NCBI RefSeq assembly: GCF_000003605.2
Contig: NW_003107096.1
Coordinates: 73,673-96,515 of the forward strand
Direction of reading: 5' to 3'
Length of the DNA: 22,843 nucleotides
Origin: Saccoglossus kowalevskii
Taxonomy: Eukaryota; Hemichordata; Enteropneusta; Harrimaniidae
Shown: positions 8,700 to 19,160 of the stretch, piece by piece
Layout: every line of letters starts with the position of its first letter
How positions within the stretch are numbered: position 1 is the stretch's first letter
Program-made: the position numbers and the translations under genes
Notes under the pieces: model-generated
What the model was told of the DNA's origin: nothing
Seen by the model: only the letters and a program-made list of their open reading frames with translations
Database searches by the model: none

Positions 8700-11580
8700 C
8701 AGATTATGTTCAGTAGAAATTAATAATAGACATTTGAAGTAACCAATAGACCAAATAATGCTACTCAGTCAACTTTGTCAATACTAGTGCTGGAAATGAT
8801 GATTAAAAATCGATAAGCTACAGAGACATATGAACAAAGTACATATTTTACCCGTAAGACTCTTTTGACGCTCTCAGAGAACAATAACTCATTGAAATTA
8901 GGTCAGCCTGTTTTCATCAGACATGTCAGTGAAATGTCATACAGGTTAGGAACAAATGATGGTTATATTTGGAGACTGACAAAATAAGTTGTACATACGT
9001 CATAATTCACAAGAACTACATTACATAATATCCATCATGATGAATGTTTCATCTTCATTAAAGACTGCCTCCACCAATTGGGTCAAAGACAATTTGTTAC
9101 ATTCATCCTTGGCTGGTTTTATCATAACAATTTTTAAATTAGCATTCACTGATGTTCCTATGCTTGCTATGTGTTTTTATTTGGCTCAACTCTTCCGACT
9201 GTCCTTGCATTTTATTACCAAGTCTTGTAATTCTCATCAGTTGAGAATCTTTTCAGTCGTTAAATTTATCTTCCTCAGCTTAGAACTATTGTGAAAGTAA
9301 TTTGTTATGTATTACACCACTACATTATGTTGTACTGCACTCCATAAGTCAGACTCTATCCATTGTTTTCTTATGGTTATAAAACTCAAAAATTAGTTAT
9401 TGTTTTTATCTAATGATACAATCTGAACAGACCACCTCCCCTTTCCCCCAAGCAGTATCAACCTGAAAATTGCAATAAATTTGGGGCCATCAACAACTTG
9501 GACTAGGACAAGTCCCCCTAGGACCTTCCAAAATATTTATTATCAGAACAAATTTAATTCTGCTGAATTATTCAGTTTTGGTAATTTATTAAAATATTTA
9601 CAAACTACAAGTCCTGGTTGTATTAATAACTCTGAAACCTAATTTTTGTGTTTTTTGAAGAGAAATAGGTCATAATTGATAAAGCCAAATAAAATACCAG
9701 TATGTGGACTTCCCTGAAAAAGACAGAAACTATGCAACTAGGATCCTGAAATTATTGTAAACTGCATTGACAAGTAAATTATGAAGCAGTGTCCTATCAA
9801 TTCACAGTCACCCTTATGAACCGAGCACAGCCATAAATGGCTGTCAATCAGCCCTGACAAATCAAACATATAAAATACGAACCATCCTGAATTATCTTTG
9901 CGTGAACTTTCAACAAAATCTCTGAGATACACATGTCTGTATCCAACAGATGGTTGTAAAGCAATCAACAAGTACAAGTTCCAGTTCCAGTTAAACTCTG
10001 TGGATGGTTGCAAACCAATCAACAAGTCAGTGTTTACATACTTTGTCCAGACAGAGACTAAATAATCAGAATAGCACCTATTTGAAAAGTCACTCTATAA
10101 CTGACACATTTAAACAGTTCCGTTATATTTCTTTACAGCCTGCTTGAACTAAATGAACAATAATTATGCATTAAATGAATCTACCACAGTGACAACCCCC
10201 CTGACAGTAACTGATCATATGAATCCGAAACAAATGTACTTAAAAATTCATAAGGGATCCATTTTTGATAAATTTGCTTGATTACCTATGATCATTTCTC
10301 ACCTGATATCACATTATGTAATGACAACAATATTTCAATCTCTAAACAACTAGGGAATTAAAAAAAATCATGCATTACAAGTTCCCCCCCTCCCACCGAT
10401 TGTTGAATGCATGCATCCACAGTGAGACGTAAAACAGCACAGGTTACATAGTCTGATATCACATACTGCATTTTTGTATTACATGTGCTACCAAACCCGT
10501 GTGGAGCTTCAATGTATTGTGTACAGCCCAATAACTCTGTACTATAATTCAAAATGATTCATGTCGGCAAGCTTATGTGTGCAAATGGTTGAAATTATTT
10601 TTTTTTTCAAAATTTTTGCACACATGACAAACGAGCATAATGCACTGCAATGGCGTGAAATGGTACACTGCCACACCATCAAAATTTGCATAATCTCGAG
10701 AGTGAACATCTGGACGTTTTTACCACCTGATAACCATCACCAGTGAAAACAAGGGTTGAAAACTGTCATAAAACTATACATTGGGCTAGTTATTGAGACT
10801 CCCCTGAACAGTATAACAAGATTACCCCTACATGTACAACAAATTGAAATTTGGTTGTTTAGGATTTCTGCCATTTTCACTGTTTTTTTCAACCAGTGTT
10901 CCACAGCAGCTCACACAGAGCCCATAGTATGTATGTTAATATCTTCATTCCTGACAATAGGTCCATGCAATAATATATTAATCGATAATTTTACCGATAG
11001 TCACAGTTTCAACACTGCTCATCGCATTTTTCGGATGTGGAATAGGCACATGATAAATAAATAAATAAAATAATTCATATCTTTTTTAGGTTGAGATTTA
11101 AAACGCAGGCGATAGTCTGCTGTTTCTCTAAACCTGTACAGCAAAAATTTTGTTTTCTATTTTAAAATATTTGTTGGAAATTACTCTCCAAATTTGAATA
11201 GACATTTTCTTATAGGTTGGCATGCCAGGGAAACACTTCTTGCTAGCCAACCAGTATTCTTGCATACAAAAAATACAGTGCTCTAGCTCATAATATATTT
11301 ACACAACATTTTCCAAATGTTTCTAATATTGGCATACATTATACAATAACAGTCCATCCTCCTACAAGCCCTGAACCCAAAATTTGGACAAATACACGTC
11401 ATATAAGGACAGAAAATAAAGTTTCTCTATAACTGATGCTGATGAACGAGATGACAAAATTTTGTTTGAAATTCAAATTTATACATTATATATAAAAAAC
11501 ATTTATGGATGAACAAGACTTAAAAAAGAAACGGTCCTTGTTGGTAGTTTTTCAAAATCATTTCTTATGAGGTAAGCACT
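8700..11580. other. Intergenic stretch without a convincing gene
   Basis: AT-rich, with no splice-flanked coding segment I trust. It contains a minus-strand mini-frame at 9021-9125 (see findings), a short direct repeat at 9949-10027, a C-rich run at 10384-10390 and a TAAA run near 11055. Open frames at 8989-9294 (+), 9738-10025 (-), 10358-10552 (-), 10561-10746 (+) and 10756-11064 (+) show no motif or family resemblance. Confidence 0.45.
9949..10027. repeat. 25-bp direct repeat, 54 bp period
   Basis: The 25-bp string starting gatggttg and ending caatcaacaagt occurs at 9949-9973 and 10003-10027 with 23 of 25 positions identical. The spacer contains the doubled hexamer gttcca. It is a small local duplication with no evident function. 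Confidence 0.8.
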
Positions 11581-11583
11581 AGA

Positions 11584-11599
11584 CCCCCCCCCCCCCCCC
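11584..11599 (+). repeat. Poly-C tract (16 C) followed by GAAAA
   Basis: A run of 16 C immediately followed by gaaaag, very similar in design to the tract at 18714-18727, which ends ccgcccgaaaaaa. Run length should be treated with caution because homopolymers are error-prone in sequencing. Confidence 0.95.
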
Positions 11600-11739
11600 G
11601 AAAAGTGGATTATGTCTGAAAGCACACCTATTGGTGTGGTAAACTAGTAAATTACCATAATTAGTTGAGAAGTGTTTGCATGTCTTTATTAAAGTCTATT
11701 ATGACTGACACTCATATGACAGAGTCAGTTTACTTATGC

Positions 11740-12130
11740 ATTTTTTGTGTTGAGATTGGTCAAGGCATGTTTGAGATACAGCCCTAAAACAGCATTTATT
11801 AAATGGCGATTTTGAATCCAATCAGAAAAAATTATGTGTATCACAAACAAAATACCTGCAATAGACATACCAAGTGTGCTCAGAAATGGTCGAAATGCTT
11901 GATTTTTATGATTTTTTCCAGCATTAAAATGGTCACCATTTGGCCATTTTAAATTGCATTACAAAACAAATGCCAAATGCGTGTGTATATATATGACATG
12001 TGTTTTTGAATGTAATTAGCTCAGGCGTGTCTAGGATACCGGTGTACACGAATGCACAGATGCACTTAGCCTGAGGTAAAATTATATGTTTTCATTTTGG
12101 ACTATGTCCAAACGGGGAATAAAAATGCAA
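11740..12130. repeat. Second locus of the roughly 130-140 bp interspersed repeat
   Basis: Shares landmarks with 8150-8690: ggtcaaggcatgtttgagata near 11758 and agctcaggcgtgtctaggata near 12018, plus ggcgattttgaatccaatc near 11802 and ggccattttaaattgc near 11942 (140 bp apart). Copies are heavily diverged. Like the first locus, it starts close after a poly-C run. Confidence 0.45.
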
Positions 12131-12500
12131 AAATTGAAAAACAAATACAAATTCCAACAAATACATGACAAAGTACAAATAAAAAGAAAAGGCAATGAAC
12201 CCTACTCTGGCAGCATTTTGAATTGAAAAATTGTCAAATTAAATAACAACAGAAGTTAGTAATACAAAAATTAGTTTTTCCCATTATAACTTGTAAAATA
12301 ATAATTAACGTTTTGAGGGCAACTTTTGCAGGAAAATTATGTGTTAGCCACATCCAGCCTTAAACTCTACATAAGTACAAGGGAATTGGAATTTTAAATT
12401 CTCATTTTTATTATCCGTAACCATTAAAGAAATCCTGCAAATTGGAAAAAAATCTCAAGTAGCCATTTTCATTATAAAACTTGCGAAATAACATTTCACA

Positions 12501-12550
12501 NNNNNNNNNNNNNNNNNNNNNNNNNNNNNNNNNNNNNNNNNNNNNNNNNN
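12501..12550. other. Assembly gap (50 N)
   Basis: Fifty consecutive N separate two AT-rich non-coding flanks. The round length suggests a placeholder gap of unknown true size, so the netrin to syntaxin-8 distance is approximate. Confidence 1.
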
Positions 12551-14663
12551 GCAGGCTTTACAATGCAGCAGTGAACAGTAAAGAAATTACAAACATGTCG
12601 GCACCATTAACGAAATGTTGAAGAGACTCTTTAGTATTCTATCCACAGCTTGAATAAATGAACTGTTTTACACCTATGATGATTGAACCGACAGGGGATT
12701 TGCTTTAATTTCTCTGGGGTTACTAACTTTAAGCCTTGCTTGGAATTAAAGGATTGGTATAATCTCATTCCTGTCACAATACAACATTTGCAAAATACTA
12801 AAGTAAGCTGAGAAATAATCCCGGGCCCACCTGCCTGTTATTTGTACACTAACAAAACTACAAATAATAAAGTCATTGTATTCAAAAACCGCAGAGAATC
12901 AGATAATTACAGTAATCCAACACTTAGATTCGTTACAGCAACACAATTTAGTCAAGTCTGATTACATGTTGTGAAATTTAAATTTCTGATGATGATATCA
13001 AAATATAAATCTGTACATTTTTGCTTACGAGATAACATGACGACTGGGTTAATGTACAAACGTGTTACAGAATAATTGAATTTCCAGCGATTACATTCAT
13101 ACTCACATGAATCCAAATAACACGATCTGAATATCATGTAAACCTTTTGTCAAGATTTATGCAGGATGTAATTTACTACAACGAGTTCAATATTATATAT
13201 AATTTTGTATTTTATTTTTGATTTCATGGACACATCATTCTGAAAACTGAATTATTTGCACAAAATTTTCAAAATTTAAATCGGTTTCATGCCCTCCCAC
13301 ATTCAGCGGTATTCCGTCTGCCTCGGCTATTAAACGAGATACTATTGTGAGTACTACGTGAACACATTGCGGTGTCAGCAAAGGTGAAGTACACAAGGGC
13401 ATACAAATTAAACTACATACAGTTACTGAAAATCTGATGAAACAACCACGCTGCAACGTCAGTGCACGGCTGTAAAATTATAAAATCAACAATGCATTAT
13501 CAAAAACATTGACCAGAAAAACATACAAAGTTTTCATAAAAAAAAAAAGATTTAATTCATGCCAGTCAGTCAGTCAACCTTGTTAGCCGCCATTTTGAAA
13601 AATTAGGCAGCATCTCGATTCAGATTAGATTGACAATACATTGGGATTTGTTATAAGAGAAGTTGTACAGTCACACATTATAAGATTATGTCTAAGACTA
13701 TCATACAGTAGAACTGTTATGATATGTTATGGTAGTTTGAGAATAACCACATTATTGTACAACTTCGGGCCAAAAAAAAATAATCGACAATATAACACTC
13801 TGTCCACTTCCGATTTGTTTTGAGTTGTCTGAGACTGACATACATTGTACACCATTCTAGGTCTTAGTGACTCAAAGTTAGAATGTGTATCAAGACATCA
13901 TCTGTTAAGTGATCTAGCTCAGGTCACAACAAAATAAAACAAGCAGAAATGATTCACTTCGAATTAACAAAAGATTAAACACAGCACCAAACTGAAAAAG
14001 GTCAAATCAAGTACAATAGCACTCAGGTCATAGGTTAAACAGACAGCTAAATTCCATAGGTAACTACATCAGGTTTTGATTCTAAATTACAACTTACATT
14101 CAATTATGAAGAAAGCGATTTGAGGTTAATTGTGTCCCAAGAAAATATTTGTGATCGTAGGTTTTCATGGAAGTCATTGCATAGTCTCAAATACTTCACC
14201 TTTGCTTTCACAATTTATCAGAGGAATAACTCTTCGGAAAAAACACTTTGAAAGTTACAGAAGATACTTTTCACATTATGGAATATAATAAATAACATAC
14301 ATGTAAATCAAATCGCAATTTTAACGCAGCAACATTATTTAATGTTCAAGTGTGTTGCAACACAGCTGCCACGTTTCCTTCTCAGCGTAATCTGCGCTGG
14401 TAATTTCAATTTTTACGTTCCTATATAGCTGGAAAATAAGTCTTTAGTTCGCCTTTAATACATAGTTATTGTAATTAGGGCTCGATAGGATGTAAGAAAT
14501 GCAATTTGTAAAGACAACGTGGATGCATGGCGATTGTAAAGTTCTGATATCCCATGTCCAACGGTAACAACATAGACTACACCTGTATCACATTGTGCTC
14601 TACCTGTCTCAGTTTATAGTTATAGCTGCCCATATATTGATGAATAACATGTCCATCCAGTAG
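12551..14663 (-). other. Syntaxin-8 3' UTR and downstream sequence
   Basis: Lies downstream of the syntaxin-8 stop on the minus strand. The nearest clear minus-strand AATAAA below the stop is at 13211-13216 (TTTATT on the plus strand), which would give a 3' UTR of roughly 1.4 kb. A CCGCCATTTTG string (YY1-type) lies at 13587-13597 next to a triple CAGT. Open frames at 12952-13137, 13235-13456 and 13641-13823 have no recognisable content. Confidence 0.45.
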
Positions 14664-14731
14664 TCAATGAAAAGGCACAACAGCAACGATGACAATGGCA
14701 ATTAGAAGCAGCACGATGATCACCATCATAG
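14664..14731 (-). CDS. STX8: Syntaxin-8, terminal coding exon (membrane anchor)
   Basis: This is the last coding exon of a Qc-SNARE of the syntaxin-8 family. In animals it works with syntaxin-7, Vti1b and VAMP8 in endosomal fusion (established knowledge). On the minus strand, acceptor ATTGCAG is followed by CT (completing an alanine codon) and MMVIIVLLLIAIVIVAVVPF, then H and TGA. This is a single hydrophobic C-terminal anchor of about 19 residues with only three residues after it, as expected for a tail-anchored SNARE. From memory, human syntaxin-8 ends MIMVILLLLVAIVVVAVWPT plus N, aligning without gaps including the VAVxP motif. The exon is 68 nt, intact, and in frame with 16453-16554. It converges on netrin, with stops 10.5 kb apart. 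Confidence 0.94.
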
Positions 14732-16452
14732 CTGCAATTATAAAAAATCATATATTTATTTATTTTTTAGTCAGATATAATAAATAATGTGAAATTCTAG
14801 ACAATTGATTAAACATGTGGTGCTGACATATAGTGCATTTCGCTGAGCGGCCATCTCTCTATCAAATTTAATTTAATGCACTATCATGAACCATGCCTGG
14901 TTGAACACAAGCACCTGCGGTCTTTAACCAAGGTTTCTTCAAAGTTACATTCGTTAGTAAATAAATCTCAGAGATTGGATGTAACCTTCCCACCAAGTCT
15001 GTGGCACACTCACTCGGGATAGAGGTCAACCCTGTTTAATGTTCATATGGAAAAATTAAATTTTAATCTAAGAAAAAAACATTTCCAGCTACTTGCATAC
15101 AATTGTTCTAAATACACACCATGTGATTTGACTTAGTACCATGTGTTTACTTCATTTGAGGTCAGTATCACTTAGATAGAAAAAATCCAAAAATTACAGA
15201 ACATGACCCTTTACCTGTGTATGGCTACTTTTTAAGGTAGAAGCCTACTCATGATTTCAAAAACCCAGAATTTATTCATTTTCCAATAAATTGTACTTCT
15301 GGGCAATATAAGGATATTGTCCTAAAAAAAGTTTGGGGTCACCAGCTTAATTTTCAAGAAAATTATGTGGCAAGTGGTAACTTTGGCAGTGAGTATTATA
15401 AGGTGCTTTAACCATAGGTTCCTATGGTCGAGATAATATGTCATATTTTAAACTGTAGGCTGACATAGGCTGATATTTATTATATATTGTTAATGATGAA
15501 GTACTTTTTGTTGTTCTCATACTTCAACAAATCTATAAAATTTATGGAATTGTTCTAAAAATAGTGATTTTTGAAAAAAAAAAATTAGAACAAATTTCTC
15601 AAAATATGTCACTGTAACACACAAGAGAATGCTAATTTATGGTGCCATGGGACAATAGCTTCACAATTTTACACAATAAACCAATGAACACTGTCATGTG
15701 ATTTATTACCAACTTTCTCCAAAATTATGAGTAGGCATCTACCTCAAGACACTCTGCTGAAATACCTAAGAGCAACCAAACTACTTTGCATAATTTTTGA
15801 ATCAAAATTGATGTCATACTTAGGAATTAACACTGGGGATTTTACAAAGTCATTGTTGACATGTAAACTACTGGTAGTTTGAGTGCCATGACTTTGTTCT
15901 TTGTTATTTTTATAATAGAAACTTTCACTCAGGAAATTAAATAATGTCACTTTCTTTATGTTTACAAATGTGATAAGATGAAAAAAATAAAAGATTATTT
16001 GTTTGGAGAAAATCAATGTTCTTTATGGAGTAAACACATGTTTTGACTAATGTCAACACTGACATGAAGTTCATATCTAAAACTGCATCGAATAAGTTAC
16101 ATGGGACATATAGTGTACTGAACTCATTAGATACCATGTTATCTTCAACTTTATTTGGAGGAAAGAAAAAGAAATTCCAAACATAAATGTTTGTATCTGA
16201 ACTATCCAAGTGATTTACACTGAACTGGACACAGCTTGTCCTAGAATGCTTTGGTGTCCACAGCAAGTGGGATTCTGGTTCAAATGCAATGAACTCCTTT
16301 ATGTGTTGACCATAAGCAGTTTTTATTTTCTTCTTCTCATTGTACATTATATCCCCCCTGTACACAGGAGCTGTCATGTTTCGCACCCAGCATGATTTCC
16401 TCATACAGTTTGTTCATAGTCCATAATGTATGACACATGTATAAGCACTTAC
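14732..16452 (-). other. Last intron of syntaxin-8
   Basis: This 1721 nt intron is bounded on the minus strand by GTAAGT and TTGCAG. It contains the 516 bp TTAA-flanked element at 15232-15747, about 30 percent of the intron. Open frames at 15744-16016, 15937-16404 and 16210-16395 are intronic or overrun the neighbouring exon and carry no recognisable protein. Confidence 0.9.
15232..15747. mobile_element. TTAA-flanked inverted-repeat element, 516 bp
   Basis: The left end is TTAA then GGTAGAAGCCTACTCATGAT. The right end, read in reverse complement, is TTGA then GGTAGATGCCTACTCATAAT. The terminal repeats therefore match in 18 of 20 positions, with a TTAA/TCAA target duplication. TTAA targets point to piggyBac or Kolobok (established knowledge), and the GGTAGA start differs from the other two MITE families here. 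No open frame codes a transposase. It lies wholly in the last syntaxin-8 intron. Confidence 0.75.
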
Positions 16453-16554
16453 CACAGTTTCCACTCTTCTTATCCACTTTTTTAATGTGCTTCGTTTCCT
16501 TCAATAATCTTTGGTCTGTACGACCTATGTGACTTGTTAAATCATCAATAATTT
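16453..16554 (-). CDS. STX8: Syntaxin-8, penultimate exon (C-terminal half of SNARE motif)
   Basis: This 102 nt exon on the minus strand sits between acceptor TTTTCAG and donor GTAAGT. It encodes IIDDLTSHIGRTDQRLLKET and then KHIKKVDKKSGNC, with the first codon (E, split as G|AA) and last codon (A, split as G|CT) shared with neighbours. From memory, human syntaxin-8 reads EIIDDLANLVENTDEKLRNE then TRRVNMVDRKSASC, so the family call is strong. It covers the SNARE heptads after the central ionic layer. The zero-layer glutamine (QNE in human) falls at the end of the preceding exon, which I could not find. The basic run KHIKKVDKK precedes the anchor, as in other SNAREs. A longer antisense frame (16337-16567) over it is misleading because it reads through the donor. 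Confidence 0.94.
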
Positions 16555-16845
16555 CTGAAAAGAACAAACAAGGTCACATTATAAATGTTGCTGGTTGGAG
16601 AATAAAAGTGCCAGTCCTAAACTATTGATGATTTACCAGTCCCTAGCAACATAAATTACAATATATTATATGAAATAAAGGCTCATCACCTTTTTTTCAT
16701 CAACTTGGAAAGCAATTTTCTGGACATCAGCAATTTGGATAACCCCATTTGGTCAGTTAGTGAAATCGTTACTCAGCAGGGATAGACAATTTATACATGT
16801 AGTGGTCATAGGTAAAATCTTGGACAGGTAAACAGGCCTTAAATT

Positions 16846-17365
16846 CACACTGAGGAGTGTGTACCATACAAGACACTGTGAGATCAGCAATCACACACAC
16901 TGAGGATTGTGTACTATACAAGACACTGTGAGATCAGCAATCATACACCGAGGATTGTGTACCAAACAAGACACTATGAGATCAGCAATCATACACTGAG
17001 GATTGTGTACCATAGAAGACACTGTGAGATCAGCAATCATACACACTGAGGATTGTGTACCATACAAGACACTGTGAGATCAGCAATCATACACTGAGGA
17101 TTGTGTACCATACAAGACACTGTGAGATCAGCAATCATACACTGAGAATTGTGTACTAAACAAGACACTGTGAGATCAGCAATCATACCAGAGGATTGTG
17201 TACCATACAAGACACTGTGAGATCAGCAATCATACACACTGAGGATTGTGTACCATACAAGAAACTGTGAGATGAGCAATCATACACACTGAGGATTGTG
17301 TACCATACAAGACACTGTGAGATCAGCAATCATACACACTGAGGATTGTGTACCATACAAGACAC
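16846..17365. repeat. Minisatellite, 10 full units plus a partial one (48-50 bp)
   Basis: Ten nearly identical units and an eleventh partial one follow the pattern CACTGAGGATTGTGTACCAT, ACAAGACACTGTGAGATCAG, CAATCATA. Units come in two lengths: about 48 bp, and about 50 bp when a CACA doublet precedes CTGAGG. Single substitutions mark some units (e.g. GAGATGAGC in the ninth, ACTATGAG in the third). The last unit ends abruptly in CACCCCCC. It lies upstream of the syntaxin-8 penultimate exon, hence in its intron if the gene continues to the right. No coding frame is maintained, because unit length is not a multiple of three throughout. Confidence 0.97.
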
Positions 17366-18713
17366 CCCCCAAAATGAGTTGATGTTTATTTGATAAAAAT
17401 TATACTTCACACAAAATCAAAGTGGAAATTGCATTTGTAGTCTTCAGTACTATACAGACCAGTAGTCACACTAGCATTGTTACACAGGGACATAGTAATG
17501 TCATGCATGCAAATTAACTAGTTAATATTCACAATATTTCCCACTTGTAATATGCCCAGTGAAGACATGTAGTTGACATCAGAGTGTTTTGTTCAGAATG
17601 ATATGAAAGATAATGCAAGGCATGTATCATGTGATTTCATTACCAAGACAATTCACTAGAAACCATCTGAAAATGATTACCCACTGTGCTAATCTGTTAT
17701 ATTTTGATCTAAAGACATGCTGTCCAAATCAGACCAATATTAGTCAGATAGCAATGTTCACACTCTAATCTCAGTTTGGAACTAACTCAATCCAGAACCT
17801 GAATAAAACTTTACATTGGTTTATAACAATTTAAGACGGGAGATAATTCTACTCAATTCTGTCTCTATAATGGACACACGAAGAAAGCCTCAAAACATTT
17901 TCTGCTAAACATTTATCATGAATGATTTAATGTTACAGAGATTTTAAAGAGATTTCATTTTACATATAATAATTTTAAAGGGGTAATCCACACAGTGCTG
18001 CAATCACAGCAGACATGATAACAGAGCATTAGCCTGAACTCGGCGAATGAAGTGTGAACATAACTTATTCATCCATTCAAGAAGAACAAATGCAGCAGTG
18101 ATTCGTAAATACCTAAGTTATAGGGGGGTTGGATTGAATGTGAGAAAACTGACACTTCTCATTACTGTAGTGCGCTAATTTAGACCTGACCCACCGCCGG
18201 TACAGCTACATTGAAAGGCTTGCAAGGATGCCAAGAATGTCAGCTGTTCAAACCATGCTCACTTTACCCATTCTGTCTATAAATGTGTCAATACAGCCGC
18301 TACCCAGTGCATATTGTGTATCACCGCTCATCTTATTATGGGATAAATATCTACAAACACCCAAGTGACAAAGTCTCTAACCCTTGACACTTACCCTTTG
18401 AACTCTAAAGACAACTTGTGTTCTCATCCTAAAAATAAACCAGCATAATTTTTTTTCTATTTTCTCTCCTAAAAATTTAATCAACTCCTATTTTTATTTG
18501 GACATTAAGTCCGTTTGGTAGAAATAGAAAATTATCAAAAATGTGCAAATGATTTTCGTGAGAAAAATTCATATGAGATTAGAGAGAAATGACTACTTAA
18601 CCAAGACGTCTATGCTATTAAACATTTTTTTTTAGGAAAAGTAAACCTAATCAGAGAGGCTACATGTATATGAAGGTTTGAAATTCAGATATACATTGTA
18701 TTTTATTTTAATA

Positions 18714-18727
18714 CCCCCCCCCCCCCC
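18714..18727 (+). repeat. Poly-C tract (14 C) followed by GCCCGAAAAAA
   Basis: Fourteen C followed by gcccgaaaaaa. Together with 8055 and 11584 this is the third long C run on the same strand, in a window where G/C homopolymers are otherwise short. Confidence 0.95.
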
Positions 18728-18939
18728 GCCCGAAAAAATACATGGTAAATACAGCAAAAATTCAAATTAAAGAAATACTCAGATTAGTTTGATCCTGATC
18801 TAATACTACTAATGTTGAAATAAAGAAAAGCAGCAATGCACATGAGATAAAAAAAAGAAAAAGAAAAGAATTCTAGAAATGTAGGAGTGGGGATTTTTTT
18901 GGACATTGCCTGATTGTTGAAATTTGTAGCTTGCCGGCA

Positions 18940-18961
18940 GACACATGTCAGACACATGTCA
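18940..18961. repeat. Tandem 11-mer with two E-boxes
   Basis: GACACATGTCA occurs twice in tandem with no spacer. Each copy is nearly palindromic (GACA-CAT-GTC) and contains a CANNTG E-box, the bHLH site (established knowledge). It may be a small regulatory duplication or simple slippage. Confidence 0.6.
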
Positions 18962-19160
18962 AGCGAATGTGAGTTCTTTCCTGTGTGTGAAATTTGATTA
19001 CCACGATTTTGATCAACAAGAGTTTTTTTAGAGAGGCAAAAAAAAGCTAGAAAACTTAATATCCAACACTGCTATCAGATTTCGTTGTAAAAATAGATTT
19101 TGTTTTGACAAGTTTTAATCCTGGTATACTTATGTCAAATAATTGAATTCAACAAAAGTT

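Larger units (their letters stand above)
17366..19160. other. Non-coding stretch, presumably syntaxin-8 intron
   Basis: No accepted gene. Notable contents are an octamer extended as ATGCATGCAAAT (17503-17514), a moderately GC-richer block at about 17990-18370 with a 65-codon open + frame (18171-18368), a 14-C tract at 18714-18727 and a tandem 11-mer GACACATGTCA at 18940-18961. I searched the minus strand for the remaining syntaxin-8 exons (the GNEVDEQN-type segment and the PWL N-terminus) and did not find them. Confidence 0.5.

Noticed and set aside
9738-10025. 95-codon minus-strand frame with an internal LQPS repeat
   Set aside because: The peptide repeat is only the translated 25-bp direct repeat at 9949-10027; there is no family resemblance.
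8989-11064. Plus-strand open frames at 8989, 10561 and 10756
   Set aside because: Hydrophobic, low-complexity translations typical of AT-rich spacer, without splice sites, promoter features or recognisable domains.
15937-16404. 155-codon minus-strand open frame next to the syntaxin-8 exon
   Set aside because: It lies inside the intron between two well-supported syntaxin-8 exons on the same strand, and its composition is that of translated AT-rich DNA.
16640-16770. Minus-strand string QKIAFQVDEKK as the missing upstream syntaxin-8 exon
   Set aside because: The resemblance to the QK…DEQN region is superficial, the frame meets a stop just upstream, there is no usable acceptor, and the splice phase does not fit the next exon.
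16846-17365. CRISPR array
   Set aside because: Units are contiguous with no unique spacers, and the sequence is animal-like; it is a minisatellite.
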